64,000 bases of DNA from Ixodes scapularis (lineage: Eukaryota; Arthropoda; Arachnida; Ixodida; Ixodidae): contig NW_024609835.1 in NCBI RefSeq assembly GCF_016920785.2, forward strand, positions 174,774,995 through 174,838,994, written 5' to 3'. Under the pieces are notes generated by a model that was not told the origin of the DNA, did no database searches, and saw only the letters and a program-made list of their open reading frames with translations. The position numbers and the translations under genes were made by a program. Below are positions 34,880 through 47,344 of this stretch, piece by piece (position 1 is the stretch's first letter; every line of letters starts with the position of its first letter).

Positions 34880-35126
34880 GTATAGAGAGCCTAGATTTAA
34901 GAGATGGGGTGACTGCTCGATCGAGGTCACGTGGTTTGTGGGCCGCGTTTGCAAAACGAGCTGCAACATCCAAGGAGTCAAAACTCAAAAGCGTAATTCG
35001 CCTTCTGCAAACGTGTCCGCCTCTCCACCATGGTGTACTCTCCACCCAGTTTCCTCGCGCCACACTGACCACGCGACAATCAAATGCTAGCGTACTGACT
35101 GCTCCCTCTATTAAATCTAGGCTCTC
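34880..35126. mobile_element. ~247-bp TIR element
   Basis: AGAGAGCCTAGATTTAAGAG at the left is mirrored by CTCTATTAAATCTAGGCTCT at the right. No ORF. Confidence 0.6.
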
Positions 35127-36753
35127 TCCGTCATCTCTGGGAATACGTTATCGCTAGCGCTCCGTACGCACCTATCGGCATGCCACGACGGCTTCTCCGC
35201 GTGCGATGCGATAAAGCCGCTTCCCAGATGAGGAGCGGGGAGCAGACGATGTTGCAGAGACCGCCGCCGGTAGCCTTTCCAACATCTTCTCCAGCCTGTT
35301 CTGGGTGGCTTCTTGGCCACGGCAGCAAAGTGCGGCGTCCGAGACTGAATAAACTTTCCGAATGTTATTATTTTTTTAATTACCATAAAATGTTTCTTTG
35401 CTATATCCGCGGGAGCCGCTCAATTTTCTTTACTAAAAACAGACAGATATGCATTTAAAATCTGCATTGCTCACCCTCATTGACAACTTCACCCCATCTT
35501 TCTTCCTCATCGCCATACCTTTTCTTTCCCCTTCCCCTTCTGCCCAGTACAGAGTAACCAACCAGAACCTACGTTCAGGTTAACCTCTCTGTCCTTCCTT
35601 AATAAACCCTTCCCTCTTTTGCAAACGAGAATGGCAAATCGTGATCGCTTCGCTGTAGTCGCTTTTTCGTTATAACCGACTTCGTTATAACCGATCTCGG
35701 CACGTAAACATGTGAATACACCTCGAGGCTGTGGAAGCAGCCGTCTCTGCAGTCCTGGCGGATCCGGTATCTCGCTGTGTCGGCGGCAGCCGCATCCATC
35801 GGCGCAACGTGAAAGCGCGACAGCGTCGACAGTGCATATGTGTTCTCTCGGACGTGTGGTTTCCAAACCGCTAAGGGATGATTTGGCGCCGAAAGTGCGC
35901 TGTCTAAAAATAAGAGAAGTAGAATGTGTTCTCCAAGCTAAGTATGTGGGTTCTGCTTCTTTCGAGCGTGCGTGTAACGCATTAAGTCCTGAGTGCTCTT
36001 CGATTGCGAGGATCCCTTCGTGGTAACCAAAATAATCACGAAACAAGGAGGTTTATCCCATCCCCTAAACTATCTATTGGTTGCTGTGATTAGTCGTGGA
36101 CTCGTGGCATCATACGCCTGCTGCGCTATCCGTTGGTGCCTTATGATCTGCCTACGTGACGTTATATGATCGCGTGGGGAGTTACACTTCGTTATCGGGG
36201 AGCCAAATTCACGCAGGCTCCTTGAGTATATACTTGGTCTCGCTGTTTGCGTTTTCTTTCAACCGCTCTCGTTGTGCCGAGCAAAGGCGTTGGGTTGCGG
36301 ATCGCACGGTCCGAGTGTTGCTTCTCACTAGAGCTGCTCGGTAAATCTCGCTCGTTACAGTTATTTGCGCTTAATTACCAGTATGCACCACTGACTATGG
36401 CTAAGAATGCCTTTATCTTTGGATACTTACGCATCGCCTACTACGGACTGACTATGTGTTATGTTGCCTCGACCCGCGTATAAAGCTTTTTCGTCACATT
36501 CCACCGTGACGCTTCGCACAAAATCCAACCCATAAACCCATTCTGCGTTAATAAGAATGAAAGCAAAGAAGCACTTAATAACTTTAAACATAGTCTCCTT
36601 CACATTCAGCGCAAATTTTGACACCGTTACATTAATGCCTCAATTTTGCGATAAAAAAAAGAGAGCTTTTCCACTTTCTGAAGAGAGAAGTCCAGCGAAG
36701 CTGGCGCTTTGGTGGCATTTGCTATGTTGGGGTTTAGCTATATTGGGAATTCG
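35127..36753. other. unassigned, weakly repetitive
   Basis: The longest frame (35507-36046 minus, 179 codons) crosses the direct repeat TCGTTATAACCGA (35668-35695) and has no domain, so I do not call it a gene. Confidence 0.4.
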
Positions 36754-36854
36754 CTATGTTATGGTTGGGCGTCGCGGTGATATGGGTTGCGCTTGCGTTT
36801 GGCATTTCTTGCTCGTTAATCGTCGATGGCATTGGCTCGACGGTGTCGGTTGAA

Positions 36855-37061
36855 TTAACGCTGTCGCTCTCGTCAGTGCTCGACGAGGGCGAGGTCTTCG
36901 TCGAGGGGAGCTTGGTCGGCACTCGAAGTTGTTGTCGGGCTGGGAGCAGCGGCAATGGCAGTTTCGCGTTGGCGGCGTGCCCATTCTCGCTTCTGGGCGC
37001 GCCGACGCTCCTCGTATTCCTGCTGCTCCTCTTCGGAACGTACAGCACGGGTGCGACCCAT
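36855..37061 (-). CDS. small basic ORF of unknown function, repeat-associated
   Basis: Reading minus from about 37061, the frame begins MGRTRAVRSEEEQQEYEERR and continues into a very basic, Arg/Lys-rich helix (about residues 5-40), then an Ala/Ser/Thr/Pro-rich tail. The helix resembles the short basic repeats of STPR-type or bZIP-like DNA-binding segments. I recall similar starts in arachnid repetitive-element ORFs, but cannot name the family. It ends without any further domain. It could be a small transposon-encoded protein or a chance frame in a repeat. Confidence 0.35.
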
Positions 37062-37121
37062 GAGAAATCTGAAGTCCAACTGATAAGGAAAGTGGCGCGA
37101 TCTCTATGTCACAGACAATGA

Positions 37122-38525
37122 GGTTTTATTATAGCGCGGTTCCTCCATTCACGACGCTGGCTCTAGTGCGCCACACAGGTGGCCGCCGAAGAGCTCGTGG
37201 CGTCGCGCAATGTCAGGGGGGAGAGCCGAGAGAGACGCCGCACGTGGTGGATGTATAGACGACCCGGGAAAGAGGCGGCGGTAATGGAGGGGGGAATAAG
37301 GTGGGGAATACATCTTTGCGTTTGAAAACTGTTAGTCTACGCTCGGTCTGTCACCGGAGACGATCCGCCAGAACCTAGCCCGCCATAGACAGCTCCTCTG
37401 CAAAAGAAAGATACCGCATAATTACGTATTCACCGCCTTTTTCACCTCGTCGTCCGCAATGAACATCTTGAAACCGAGTGCCTCCTCGAGGGATATAAAT
37501 ATACGATAATCCTTGTACCCCGTTTCACATTAGGTCTTACCGCAGCCCACGCTGCGATCTGATGAAGTTAATCAAGTAGGATCAAAAAAGTGCACCGTCA
37601 CGGCTCTCGGCTTCCGTATTCGTTGCGCGTGTGCCGTCGCCGGCTAAACCAATCGCGCCCAGTGAAGGCGCCATGATCCCGCACTTTTCTATGCTAATGA
37701 TTTAGCCGCTGCTTTTGAACACACACAGAAGACGAGCTTCGTGACGATGCACTTTTTGACGCGCTACTTGTTGGGCCCCGTCCAACGTTTTCAATTACCT
37801 TAGTTGTAGAATTTCTGCGAAAGGGGTACCCCCCCCCCCCCCCCCCCCTCACTTCAATCCGCCTGAGCGCCTCCCGTCGTCTGAAGCGCCATCTAGATTT
37901 TCGTTTCATCACTGCGCATTCTACGGAGCAAACCTTGAACGTCACCTAGACGCTGTGTTTCGAAAAGTATGTATTTCATAGAATACACTGCAGTTGCCAT
38001 AGCAACCGTCCGGCGCGTCGATCGACGGGAGGCGGGTCGTGGTGAGTGAGGGATGGGGTGTACTGTTCGTGCAAGCAGCGTCCGTGAGCAGTTTCTTAAC
38101 TGAACTAATCTAATGACGTTGGCCCCGTCCGAGAAGGTTTTATTATAACTTCTGGCGTGGAGGGGGCGCTTCGTAGCTGACGCCAAAAACACTGACCGTC
38201 GCCGTCTTACTCAGGGCAGAAAACGGATTGACGCAGTCTGTGGCGTAGTACGACCAAGGAGGTTTCTTACTGTTTCTGGTTTGATGTCTGGCGCTTTATT
38301 GGAGGCAACCCTTTGTGAAGCAACTGCAGCCGTTCGCGAAGGCAATGGTGGGCTCCTGCGTCGCTTTCGCTTACGTAAATAGCGTGAAAGCCAACGGTGA
38401 AAACTGCAGCAACTACATTACATGTGAATGTATATGCAGCAAGCACGTGTTGCAACGAATGTCGCAGCACGTGAGCAGGCTTACGGGAGAAAGCCCGATG
38501 ATTATGTGCATTTGAAAGGAGAAAT
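37122..38525. other. unassigned, with a C20 run
   Basis: C homopolymer at 37829-37848. The minus frames 37694-37945 and 37893-38192 show no domain. Confidence 0.4.
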
Positions 38526-38537
38526 AGAGCATTAAAA

Positions 38538-38778
38538 ATGCACGCACATCGCAGGTTTTCCACAGACAACTCTTGGCGTGCTGCGTGGGAGCGTGCTGCA
38601 CGGCAGGTTGGGGGGGGGGGGGGGGGGGGGGGGGGTTGCGGGTTGATTAAAAATACTGACGTTCTTTGTTCGGTACACTTCGAAGCTGACTGCTTTGACA
38701 CAAGTGGTCAAACGAGAAGACTTTGTTTTGGTAGCCTTCCAACTGTTTTCTGCATTTCTAGCATACCTGCGGAACGCG
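38538..38778 (+). pseudogene. THAP-domain exon containing a G26 run
   Basis: THAP domains are C2CH zinc fingers that bind DNA and occur in P-element transposases and in host regulators. Here HRRFSTDNSWRAAWERAAR matches the central HxFPxD...W block. After a poly-glycine stretch, VLCSVHFEADCF supplies the CxxHF zinc ligands and FGSLPTVF the closing AVPTxF-like motif. The two parts are in one frame but are separated by G26 (38610-38635), which takes the place of the usual linker. A consensus GTGAGT donor follows at 38779, so this may be an exon. The first two zinc-binding cysteines are not found upstream. Downstream exons were not recognised. It is either a damaged gene or a transposon remnant. 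Confidence 0.6.
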
Positions 38779-39399
38779 GTGAGTATCGTATACGTAACTG
38801 TGAACGCTTATTTTGTATTTTAGTAAGTTGCATCTAAAACTCAAAACGGTGCGCTTATAACAGCCATGCATCTGCAAAACAAGTGCTATAAACGACTCTA
38901 TTTTCGCGAGTTTGAATTTTCTCTAATTTCTCAGAGTGTCGATTTCGTTGATACGGTGATACTTCCCGTGAACGAGTTTTCGCAATCGTGGAAGGAATGC
39001 TATGTATTCATTACGAAAACATTAAATAGGCTGAATTCAACTGGATAACGAGTTGCTTTGAAGGAAAAGTAGTTTCAACTGAAACATTTAAGTGTTTAAT
39101 AATTGTTTTATGGGGAAATTTAGCATTTTTTCACTGATTTTGCTTCTATCAATATCCTCTTGACTTATCTATTTAGTTTTCTGTATTCTCCTCACCATCC
39201 TGAGCGTTATGCTTTTTGTAAGTACTGGGTATAAACGAACAGGTTAAAAAAAAATGAAAAACGCGAGTTTATGTTTACAACTATATTAATAAAAGAGACA
39301 TATTTTGGTCCCTTTACTCGGCCTAGATGCTTCTGTTGTATTTCGCAGGTAACTGTAAGGTGAAAATAAGATATCTGAGAAAAAGAAATCCAACGTGTC
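38779..39399. other. unassigned
   Basis: No exon that continues the THAP fragment could be recognised. Confidence 0.4.
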
Positions 39400-40803
39400 T
39401 TAAAGGGGCCCTGCAATCATATTTAAGCGTCTACCTTTTTTGCAGTTTCCACGTCTCTTGGGGTTCGGGCAAGCCAGCGGGCACGGAGAGAGTAACTAAA
39501 TATCAGTGCGTCATATTTTAACCGGACGACGTGCAAACCTCCTCCACCGACGAGGGCGACCCGCAGTACCGAAAGCGCGCAAAATGTGACGTCTTTGGTC
39601 CTGGGCTTACTACTGGTAGGAACCGATAAAAGCTTCTTTTTGGTCTAAATACAAGATATAAGTGGCGCGAACTGTTTCAATTATGCAGAAAAGTAGTTTT
39701 TGTTCAGTATTTTAGATCATAAAAGAAACAAATGCAGTTTATAAAGTACGGAAACAAGAAATGACCCGTCGACATACCCGCCAGCAGGGTGTAAGATAGA
39801 CAGGTGGTGAAACGAGAGCCAAACGAGTGACCGGATTGTGTCCCCCTCGGTTTTCTCTTTTTTTGTGGCGCCATCTATGTGGAGCACCGCGAACTCTCAC
39901 TCCAGGTGGGCGAACGCTGGCGACCGGTTAAACTGACGGAGAAGGTTTCTCGTGGATTTTCAATAGAGGACTGTCGTCCTTTCAGTTTATTTTGCGCACT
40001 CTCCCATAGAGTTCCATGCAAATTCGATTCCAATTTTTTTCTTCTCGCCGCAGCGCCATCTGTCGCAAATCGGGGGTACCCGCAAGCAACCCGCAAGCCG
40101 ACGAATACACAATACGGTCACGGCGCCGCGGTAGGTTTCTATGGGCCGTTTCCCCACCTGTCTAGCTTACACCCTGCCCGCCAGTAAGCGGTGGAAAAAG
40201 CGGCGCATACATGAAAGGAGTATTGGGATCCGGCGCCGACACGGAAAGGTACCGGATGTACGCGGCGGCGCTGCGGTCGTATGTACAGGAGGATCCGACC
40301 GGCTCCGAGCGTTCCGAAGGCCTTCGGCAAGAAGCTTTGTCTTGCGGTTTGGCCGTTTTGCGGTATGGCAGCGCGAAGTGGCTCCCATTCTGAACTGATC
40401 TTTACCCCGTGTTGGCTGTCGTTAGTGGCCAATGAAGTGTCAGGCCGAATTAGTGTTTAATCGCGCAGCAAATGCAATGAAAGCCGCTCTGGCTGTCCGC
40501 TGTATACAGCCTATCCAGAACATGCTTTAGTGGCGCCCTCTCGCGCCGTGGACACGGAGTGCGGCAGCCGTGAGCGCTCTATGAGCTCACCAGCCCTCCT
40601 CTAGTTCACGGCCACTCAAGCTACCAAGGACGTCATCGCGGAGGTTATTTTTTTGCTTGTTTTTGTAATTTTAATTTGCCTATAATTTTTAAAATAAAGC
40701 GAAATTCGAGAAAAGAAAAGTTTCATTAAGTCACTACGTTCAGTGCGCTCAGGTTCGGTGCAAATTAAAAACCAGTAAAAAAGTCCTTGCAGGGCTCCTT
40801 TAA
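39400..40803. mobile_element. TTAA-flanked DNA element E2
   Basis: TTAA at 39400-39403 and 40800-40803. Termini are AGGGGCCCTGCA and TGCAGGGCTCCT. It is interrupted by MITE C copy 3. Without that insert it is about 1.0 kb. No transposase ORF. Confidence 0.6.
39785..40176 (-). mobile_element. hAT-type MITE C, copy 3 (392 bp)
   Basis: Same termini as copies 1 and 2, opposite orientation, flanked by a perfect 8-bp duplication CCCGCCAG (39777-39784 and 40177-40184). It is inserted in element E2. Confidence 0.9.
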
Positions 40804-40818
40804 GCAACCTTCAAATCC

Positions 40819-40824
40819 ATAAAA

Positions 40825-40855
<31 letters not shown>

Positions 40856-40880
40856 TGTTTTTTTGTTTTTTTTTGTAATA
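40819..40880. repeat. A-run, AT microsatellite and T-rich tract
   Basis: A14 followed by about eleven AT units and T-rich sequence, self-complementary overall. Confidence 0.9.
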
Positions 40881-40887
40881 CGCAGCT

Positions 40888-41298
40888 TTAAAAGCAACAG
40901 AGCACTGCAAGCGCCCCTTCCAGCGCTGCATCTTTTTTGTCCTGAGTGATATGGCCGCCGATCGGCAAAACTGGCTTCACCCAATCGCTTTGGGAGAGTG
41001 TGAGAGACCGCCACTCCAGAAGTTTTATACAACCTCTTTCGACCCGTCGCATCGTGGTGCTGTCTGTGACGGTGTGAAACGGAGTTAGGGGCGAGCGTTG
41101 ACCAATCTTCCATCCTCCAGCCACCTCATCGACTGTCACCCGCGGGTTTTGCCGTACCACTCGTTCCACAGCCGAGAAAGAAAAATCAGCCTTCGGGTGT
41201 AGACGCGGCGTGAGGGCGCTGCAGAGGGAGCGATGATCGGTCAAAGTCAAAACTGTGCTCCTCATCAACTCGCCGAAGTGACTCACAGCCGTTTCCAA
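40888..41298 (-). pseudogene. possible mariner/HTH transposase fragment
   Basis: Within the 136-codon minus frame, ERVVRQNPRVTVDEVAGGWK and then IGQRS resembles the second helix-turn-helix of mariner-type transposases and derived proteins (VxxDRRxTVDEVAxxLxIxxGS). The residues downstream do not follow the catalytic domain, so at most a short scrap of the DNA-binding region remains, with a frameshift after it. It may instead be chance similarity in a repeat. Confidence 0.35.
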
Positions 41299-41347
41299 TC
41301 TACCCCCCGCGTACTTGGATGAATATGCGCTCGTTTCTCATCCTTAC

Positions 41348-41388
<41 letters not shown>

Positions 41389-41955
41389 GAAGAAACAAAA
41401 CAACAACAAACAAACAAACATTATAACTGTAATCATGCACGCCGCTTCTTTCTCGTTCATACTTCCAAGGAGGAGCGCTCAACTTGGCTAAGTTTTGCCG
41501 ACGTCAGACTTCCCATTAGGCCGAAGCATTTGGACCTCGAGCAAGAGGGCATGACGTGTATATTTAGCACAACCGTGTACTCCATGATTTTGACTTTTTA
41601 TTGGCATATGAAGATGGTTTTTTCCCTCCATCTTACGTTTTATAACGTTTTTAAACTCTCACTGGATTATCTCGTCGGGCCAGTGAATAAATATTAGGAG
41701 CCGAGTTAATTTGATTGCAAAGAGCCGTGACGATGCACTTTTGGGTGCTGCTTGAAAGGCAACGCCTAAAAGCCGCAAGCTGCGGAAATATTCCGCAAGC
41801 TGCGGAAAGCTGCGGTCGAGGCTCGAAGTGAAACGGAATATAGCCTTTCATAATGGTTCGCTCAAGATCCGCGAGGTGGCGACCGCGTCGCCGTAAAGAC
41901 CTAAATGAAGGGTGCGAACATGGGTGAATTGGTTGTACATTGTATAGATAATTAA
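41299..41955. other. unassigned, with a C31 run
   Basis: C homopolymer at 41349-41379 followed by AAC/AAAC-rich sequence. Confidence 0.5.
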
Positions 41956-42069
41956 AAGCGCCGAAAAACACGAAGGACTAGTAGAAGGAGGACGCACATA
42001 CACCACAGAGCGCTACGTGGTGTACGTCCTTCCTCATACTCGTCCTTCGTGTATTTTTTTTTTAGCGCT
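41956..42069. mobile_element. ~114-bp foldback
   Basis: AAGCGCCGAAAAACACGAAGGA at the left pairs with TCCTTCGTGTATTTTT..AGCGCTT at the right; GGAGGACGCACATACACCAC is mirrored inside. Confidence 0.7.
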
Positions 42070-43971
42070 TTTGACGTTCTACAAAAAGGTTGAACACACT
42101 GCGTCGTCACGTTTAGCTTATCCCACTTCACGTTTCGCGCGAGTCGAGGCGTCTCGGCATTCGACACCGAGCCTCCGAAGACCTTGCCCTACTATCCAAA
42201 CTGCGAATCGGAAACACGTGTCATCGTTCAATCTCTCGTCGCACCGAGCGCACGTGTCCTCTCTCCCACGCGCAGAAAAACAAGTTTCCGTTCATCTTGC
42301 GTGGTGTTATCTTCAGAACGTCAATTCGTCATTTCGCAGTTTATGCTGTCTTCTAGCACTGCAACTTATTGTTTGCTCAAGACGAGGGATTTCAACGAGA
42401 CGTAAACAAAGCCTCGGACGCTTGCTGTCAGCCTTCGAGGAGTGGCAGAAACTGTTGCAAACCGAATGACGTCACCGCATCATCGAAACGCAGGTGTTTT
42501 AAGAGAGTGTGTGAGAGAGAGAGAGAGAGGAAAGTGGTTGAAAGACAATGGCGTGGACAGTGTCTAAAATTCCGCGAAGCGGCGCTTGGCGTGTTTTGTT
42601 ATGTCACCTCTTCATTGCCGTATACGGGGCTTTCTGTGTATGCGTGGCATACATATCGTTTTGAATATTGTCGCAGTCCATTATTTCGCGATTTCCTGTT
42701 GAATAGGTCGCATATGTCTGTAATACCTTTTCGTCATACCGCGTCAGTCGTGTAAAGGGTTCACGTTAGCCTGCGTGTCCTAAAAAACAAAAACGCTATG
42801 AGGGTGTTTTAGTAGATTGTTTCGAAACCTCCCAAAACCACACCCAATAACGATACGATGAAGGCGCAAGGCCGTTGACGGAGTATCGGGTTTCGTGTAT
42901 CGTCATCGAAGGTATCAGAACGATCTACTTAAACGGGAAGCAAAGCCGCTGCCCCATTGCTAATATGTCATTAAGAAAAGGCACGATGTTAGCTGCTGAC
43001 TTGATGAAACTATCTGCGGGTGCACGCTCCGAGCACATGTGAAACATGCTCGCTTCATGCACGTGTGCGCTTCGAACATGGGCGGAGTCAGTTTTTGCAT
43101 GACCAGCCTTTTGCAAGAAAGGACGCTGCCGACACTCTCCCAGTGGCCAGACACAAGTTTGTAAACAAAATGTAATGCAAGTTTGTGTTTTGTCCCTGGT
43201 CAGAACTGATTCCTACATTTGCACCGGCAGACCTCGTAGCTATACCCGAATGGTACAATGTATCTCCCAGGGTGCAAGAGTGTGTAGCCTGCCCGAGAGC
43301 TTTATTGCACTATTTAAATATTTTCTCTGCTTTAAAAACTTTGTTTCTCTGAATTTTTTAAAATTTTCTTACTAGTATATTATGTGTCCATCCACGAAAA
43401 TATCGCGTAGCCCGGAGAAAAACGCAACTGCAATTCGGGACTTCGGCATGATTATTGAGGAACAATCTAAAACATATTAGAAAACAACGCAGAAAAAAAA
43501 TCCGTAGAAATCCTTAAAAAAAAAAAAATTGTCAATTAAGTAATAAAAAGTATCCATTGTACACTATTGGAAAACTGTGAATAAAATATATCAACTTGAA
43601 AGGTTTTCGAAGTTTTTATGGCAGTTTTAGATAGCTTTCCAATCTGTGCATTTCGCTTTTTATAGGCGGAGTTCAATCAGACATATGAAAATTCCTTTCG
43701 CCCTGGAGGAGTAAACTACGTGTTGCCTTAATCCCGAGGCCCGCTTGAATATGATGCTAGCTATGGCAATTGAATGCGCAAGTATGAGGACATGACTTTA
43801 CCCGGATTCAAATCAATAAGTTTGGCGTTTTCTCGAACCAAACAGGTTGCATGAAAGAAAGGACACAATATTGGCTTTCGGAATTCTTTCTCCACTGTAA
43901 TAATGCTTCATTGCCAAGAATATCGCTACTTGGATCGCATGAAATTTTCGTTTTTATATTTGATATTTAAT
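42070..43971. other. unassigned stretch, 1.9 kb
   Basis: A short GA microsatellite (42512-42529) is the only clear feature. Frames of up to 150 codons (42017-42469) have no domain. Confidence 0.4.
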
Positions 43972-44708
43972 CTACCGGGTGATTCAAGGAGACGGCAGGC
44001 TCTTTAAATCGACTGGAAAATTCGGTTTCTTAACCTATCGCGCTACGACTTTGTGCAGCGTTGCCCACAAATGGTGCATTTTTCTTTTTGTAAAATTTGT
44101 AAAGAGCAAACTTACCTGAGGAAAAACTAAAGAAAGAAAAAGGCTTAGCTTCTACGAAAACGCAGCGATGCCACCGGTCTGCAAACAACACGGCGCCGTT
44201 TCGCACGGGAGACAAGAGATGGCGCAAGCGGTCGCGACACCAACTGCCCGTTAACGGACGAGCAGACGACGCCGAGAGCCGGCGTATTTAGCAGACAAGG
44301 AACTGCAGTTCCTTGTTGTTACCGCGCCTGTTTTTGTTTCTGCGACTGTCGCCGCCTGCGGAACGCGCGCCGCTTTTGAGTCGAAAAGATCGTCTGCTAA
44401 AAAGGCCTGCTCTCGGCGCCGTATGCTCGTTCGTTGGCGGCGTTCGTTGCGCCATCTCTTGTCTCCCGTGCGAAACGGCGTCCTGTTGTTTGAAGACCGG
44501 TGGCGTCGCTGCGTTTCCATAGGAGCTAAGCCTTTTTCTTTCTTTACTTTTTCCTCCGGTAAGTTCGCTCTTTGCAAATTTTATAAAAAAAAAAAAAAAA
44601 AATCACCATCCGTGGGCAACGCTGCACAAAGTCGTAGCGCGATGGGTTAGGAAACCGAATTTTCCGGTCGATTTAAAGAGCCTGCCGACTCCTTGAGTCA
44701 CCCGGTAG
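43972..44708. mobile_element. 737-bp foldback element
   Basis: CTACCGGGTGATTCAAGGAG and CTCCTTGAGTCACCCGGTAG are the ends. Arms of about 320 bp remain complementary up to a core of about 100 bp (44295-44394). Each arm's open frame (44030-44227 minus, 44423-44650 plus) is the same peptide in mirror copy and is not a gene. Confidence 0.8.
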
Positions 44709-45475
44709 TTAACGTTACATTTCCAAACTTACTGTATTTGAAGAACTAAAAAACTAAAAACATCAGTATCTAAACATGTTGGCTACGTATGAGCTTTTTA
44801 TCTGGTAATATTAAATTTGATGTCTCCACAACAATATCTTTGTTACATTTATGGATTCCAAAATATTTATTTATAGATTATGTGACGGCTTCTGAATTTT
44901 AAAGGTGTATTTTATACCAACAGGAAAACCATTTCCAAGCCACCGTTTTAAAATATTACCGAAAAGAACAAGAACAAAGCATGTTGCAATATATCACGGC
45001 ATACAAGCCTAACTGGTCTTGTCAACAGCTATTCCCGATTTTTGTGAATTCGCTATAAATGGGCACTAGAAAAAAAAAAAAGTTATGATCCCCAGCAGAG
45101 TGCTCATTTTCACCTGTCAGTGGCCAAGACGAAAATAAATATGTGTCAATTGAATAATAAAGAAAACCCAAGCGTGAAACAAACTTGTAAAAATCCTGAT
45201 GCTTAACGTCTTCCGTGGTTGTTTTCCATAGCTTTAAAAAGAGGAAGAAAAAATACTAATTATACTTTATTATTTTACAAATGTGGGCATACTCAAGACC
45301 GAAGCCTAATATCAGAACCCCAAGAATATACAAAATATGTGCGCAGGAAAACTAGCAAAACGCCGTTTCTGTTTTACCTTTAAATTTATTGTATGAGAAT
45401 GCAATTTTTGTTTTCTTTTTTCGTGTCAATTTTATGTTTTTCCCAGGATCACGCATATCTATCGACCCGTACATA
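44709..45475. other. unassigned AT-rich stretch
   Basis: No ORF above 60 codons and no repeat I can name. Confidence 0.5.
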
Positions 45476-45922
45476 TACAGGGTGTCACAAATGAAAATTT
45501 ACACAGTCTTTTTTACCGCAAAAATAAACTAGGCGTCGCCGAACGCTCATTCTCCGCCCAAAGGTAGAGCTAGAGGTCACAATCAGATGCCAAAGTTTCA
45601 GCCGGATCCGATAACTTAATCAAAAGTTATAAGTGCTTTTCTGAAATTGTCAATGGGAAAATGGCGGCCGGCGGCGTTTTCAAACACATGGGGCTCTATG
45701 GCACCAGAAACCGAAAACAAGCGAAAATGGGCTCCATTTTCCCATTGAAATTTTCAGAAAATCACTTATAACTTTTGATTGAGTTATCGGATCGGGCTGA
45801 AACTTTGGCATCTGGTTGTGACCTCTAGCTCTACCTTTGGGCGGAGAATGAGCGTTTGGCGAAGCCTAGTTTATTTTTGCGGTGAAAAAGACCGTGTAAA
45901 TTTTCTTTTGTGACACCCTGTA
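45476..45922. mobile_element. TA-flanked foldback MITE (~447 bp)
   Basis: TA-CAGGGTGTCACAAA and TTTGTGACACCCTG-TA are the ends; arms of about 190 bp are complementary. A TA duplication and CAGGG ends suggest a Tc1/mariner-related non-autonomous element. Confidence 0.75.
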
Positions 45923-47344
45923 CGTCGTCATTTCCTTGTCATATCCTTTTTTTTTTGTGTAGTGCTTTTATTTTTGTAACACGTGATAGTATTCTGAAAG
46001 CTGATTTTCGATAGCATCGAGAGTCGAACAAAAGGAAACTATCGTCCGTACTAGAGTGCATTCATATGTTCGCATGCGAACAGTTTTTGCAGGTATGTAT
46101 ACGCATAAATACTTCTATCAGCATTCGCCACTGAACAATAGCTGACAGAGCAGCCAGTGAAGCCCGCTAATTAAATCAAAACATTGAGCCTTGAGAGTCA
46201 AAATTCCGGCATGGCTGAAGTTGACTGGGGTGTCGCCATTCCACGGCGTTGGCCGCGTGTCGATTCCCATTTACTTCGTCACTGGTCAACACAGGCAGGA
46301 AGCACAAGAGGTGAGCCACATACGCAATCAAACGTCCGACAATTCGTACGTCGTGCCAGAAAAAATGGCCGAATTACAAGGCGCCAGCCAATCATGCCTT
46401 CACGTTTCGTCACCGCTTCACGCGACAACCTGATTGGCTGATGATGATTGGATGCAGCCATCTTTTTGGGAGAGACGGCAGAAGCATGCCATTCAACATT
46501 TCGGGTGCGCAAACAGTGTATGTGTTCACTGTTTTGTTGTTGTTGTTGTTTGCGTGTTCAAATGTTCAAACACCGAAAGTCTCGGAGGTCATGGCCAGAT
46601 CTATCCTCGCTGAAATCGGTCGGAATCGGCTGTCTTTCTGGCGCGTCCTACAACGCCTCCCTCCGGTCGTTCTCTCACGCCTCCGTCTGGCTGCTAATAC
46701 GACCGTCATTATTAAGGAATGGCGTCTCAGATTTTATAAGCCACGTTAGTAGGCGCACTTTACTAACCAAATCGACCAGCGAAACGAAAACTGTATGTCG
46801 TCCCGTGTGTTGTAAACAGGCCACAACGGACGTTTATTCCGGCTTAACAGTTCAAAAGGCTCCGTTCGCCTTTAGTCACGTAGGCTTAAGAAGCGCGTAC
46901 AAAACGGTAGCACGAAAAGCTAAAAGAAGAAAGCGAGTGGGCCTCCTGCTTTTAGGCGGCGTTGACCTGACCGTTATATCGCCCCGAAGACGAATTAAGA
47001 CGGAGCTTATCGAGAATTAGCAAAGCCTGCGGCCATCAGCTGCGCGACTCTGCCTGCCTTCGCCTGGAATAATGAAAAAGCAGCGGGCTTCTTCCAGAAG
47101 AGACCGTCTTGGACGAAGAACGACGCGAAGGGCAGAACGCGTCCGTCGACCGCTTTCTCTCTCGCGTCCGCTAGGTAGCCAGAATCACCTGCCGACGAAA
47201 CAGGCCACAGGCGCTATTGCTGCACTCGTCGAAACAGCTAAACAAAAAAAGCCTGACTATTTGGTATTTTTTATATGCGCTCGACATTAGTATCTATAGG
47301 TACTCGCAGCGCCGATTGTTCTCGCTCTATACCGCTGCTTCTCT
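45923..47344. other. unassigned
   Basis: A 190-codon plus frame (46448-47020) is the longest in the stretch but lacks any recognisable domain, has a CTG/TGT-rich bias near 46530 and no clear promoter or splice context. Confidence 0.4.

Noticed and set aside
35507..36046. 179-codon minus-strand frame as a gene
   Set aside because: No domain, no splice or promoter context, and it crosses short direct repeats; its length is within chance for this base composition.
40139..40432. Coding frames over the MITE C border
   Set aside because: They cross the end of an inserted MITE and its target duplication, so they cannot be an old gene.
44030..44650. Two similar small proteins on opposite strands
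   Set aside because: They are mirror translations of the two arms of a foldback element.
46448..47020. 190-codon plus-strand frame as a gene
   Set aside because: No recognisable motif; the Leu/Cys-rich part comes from a TTG/TGT-rich tract. I list the interval as unassigned.
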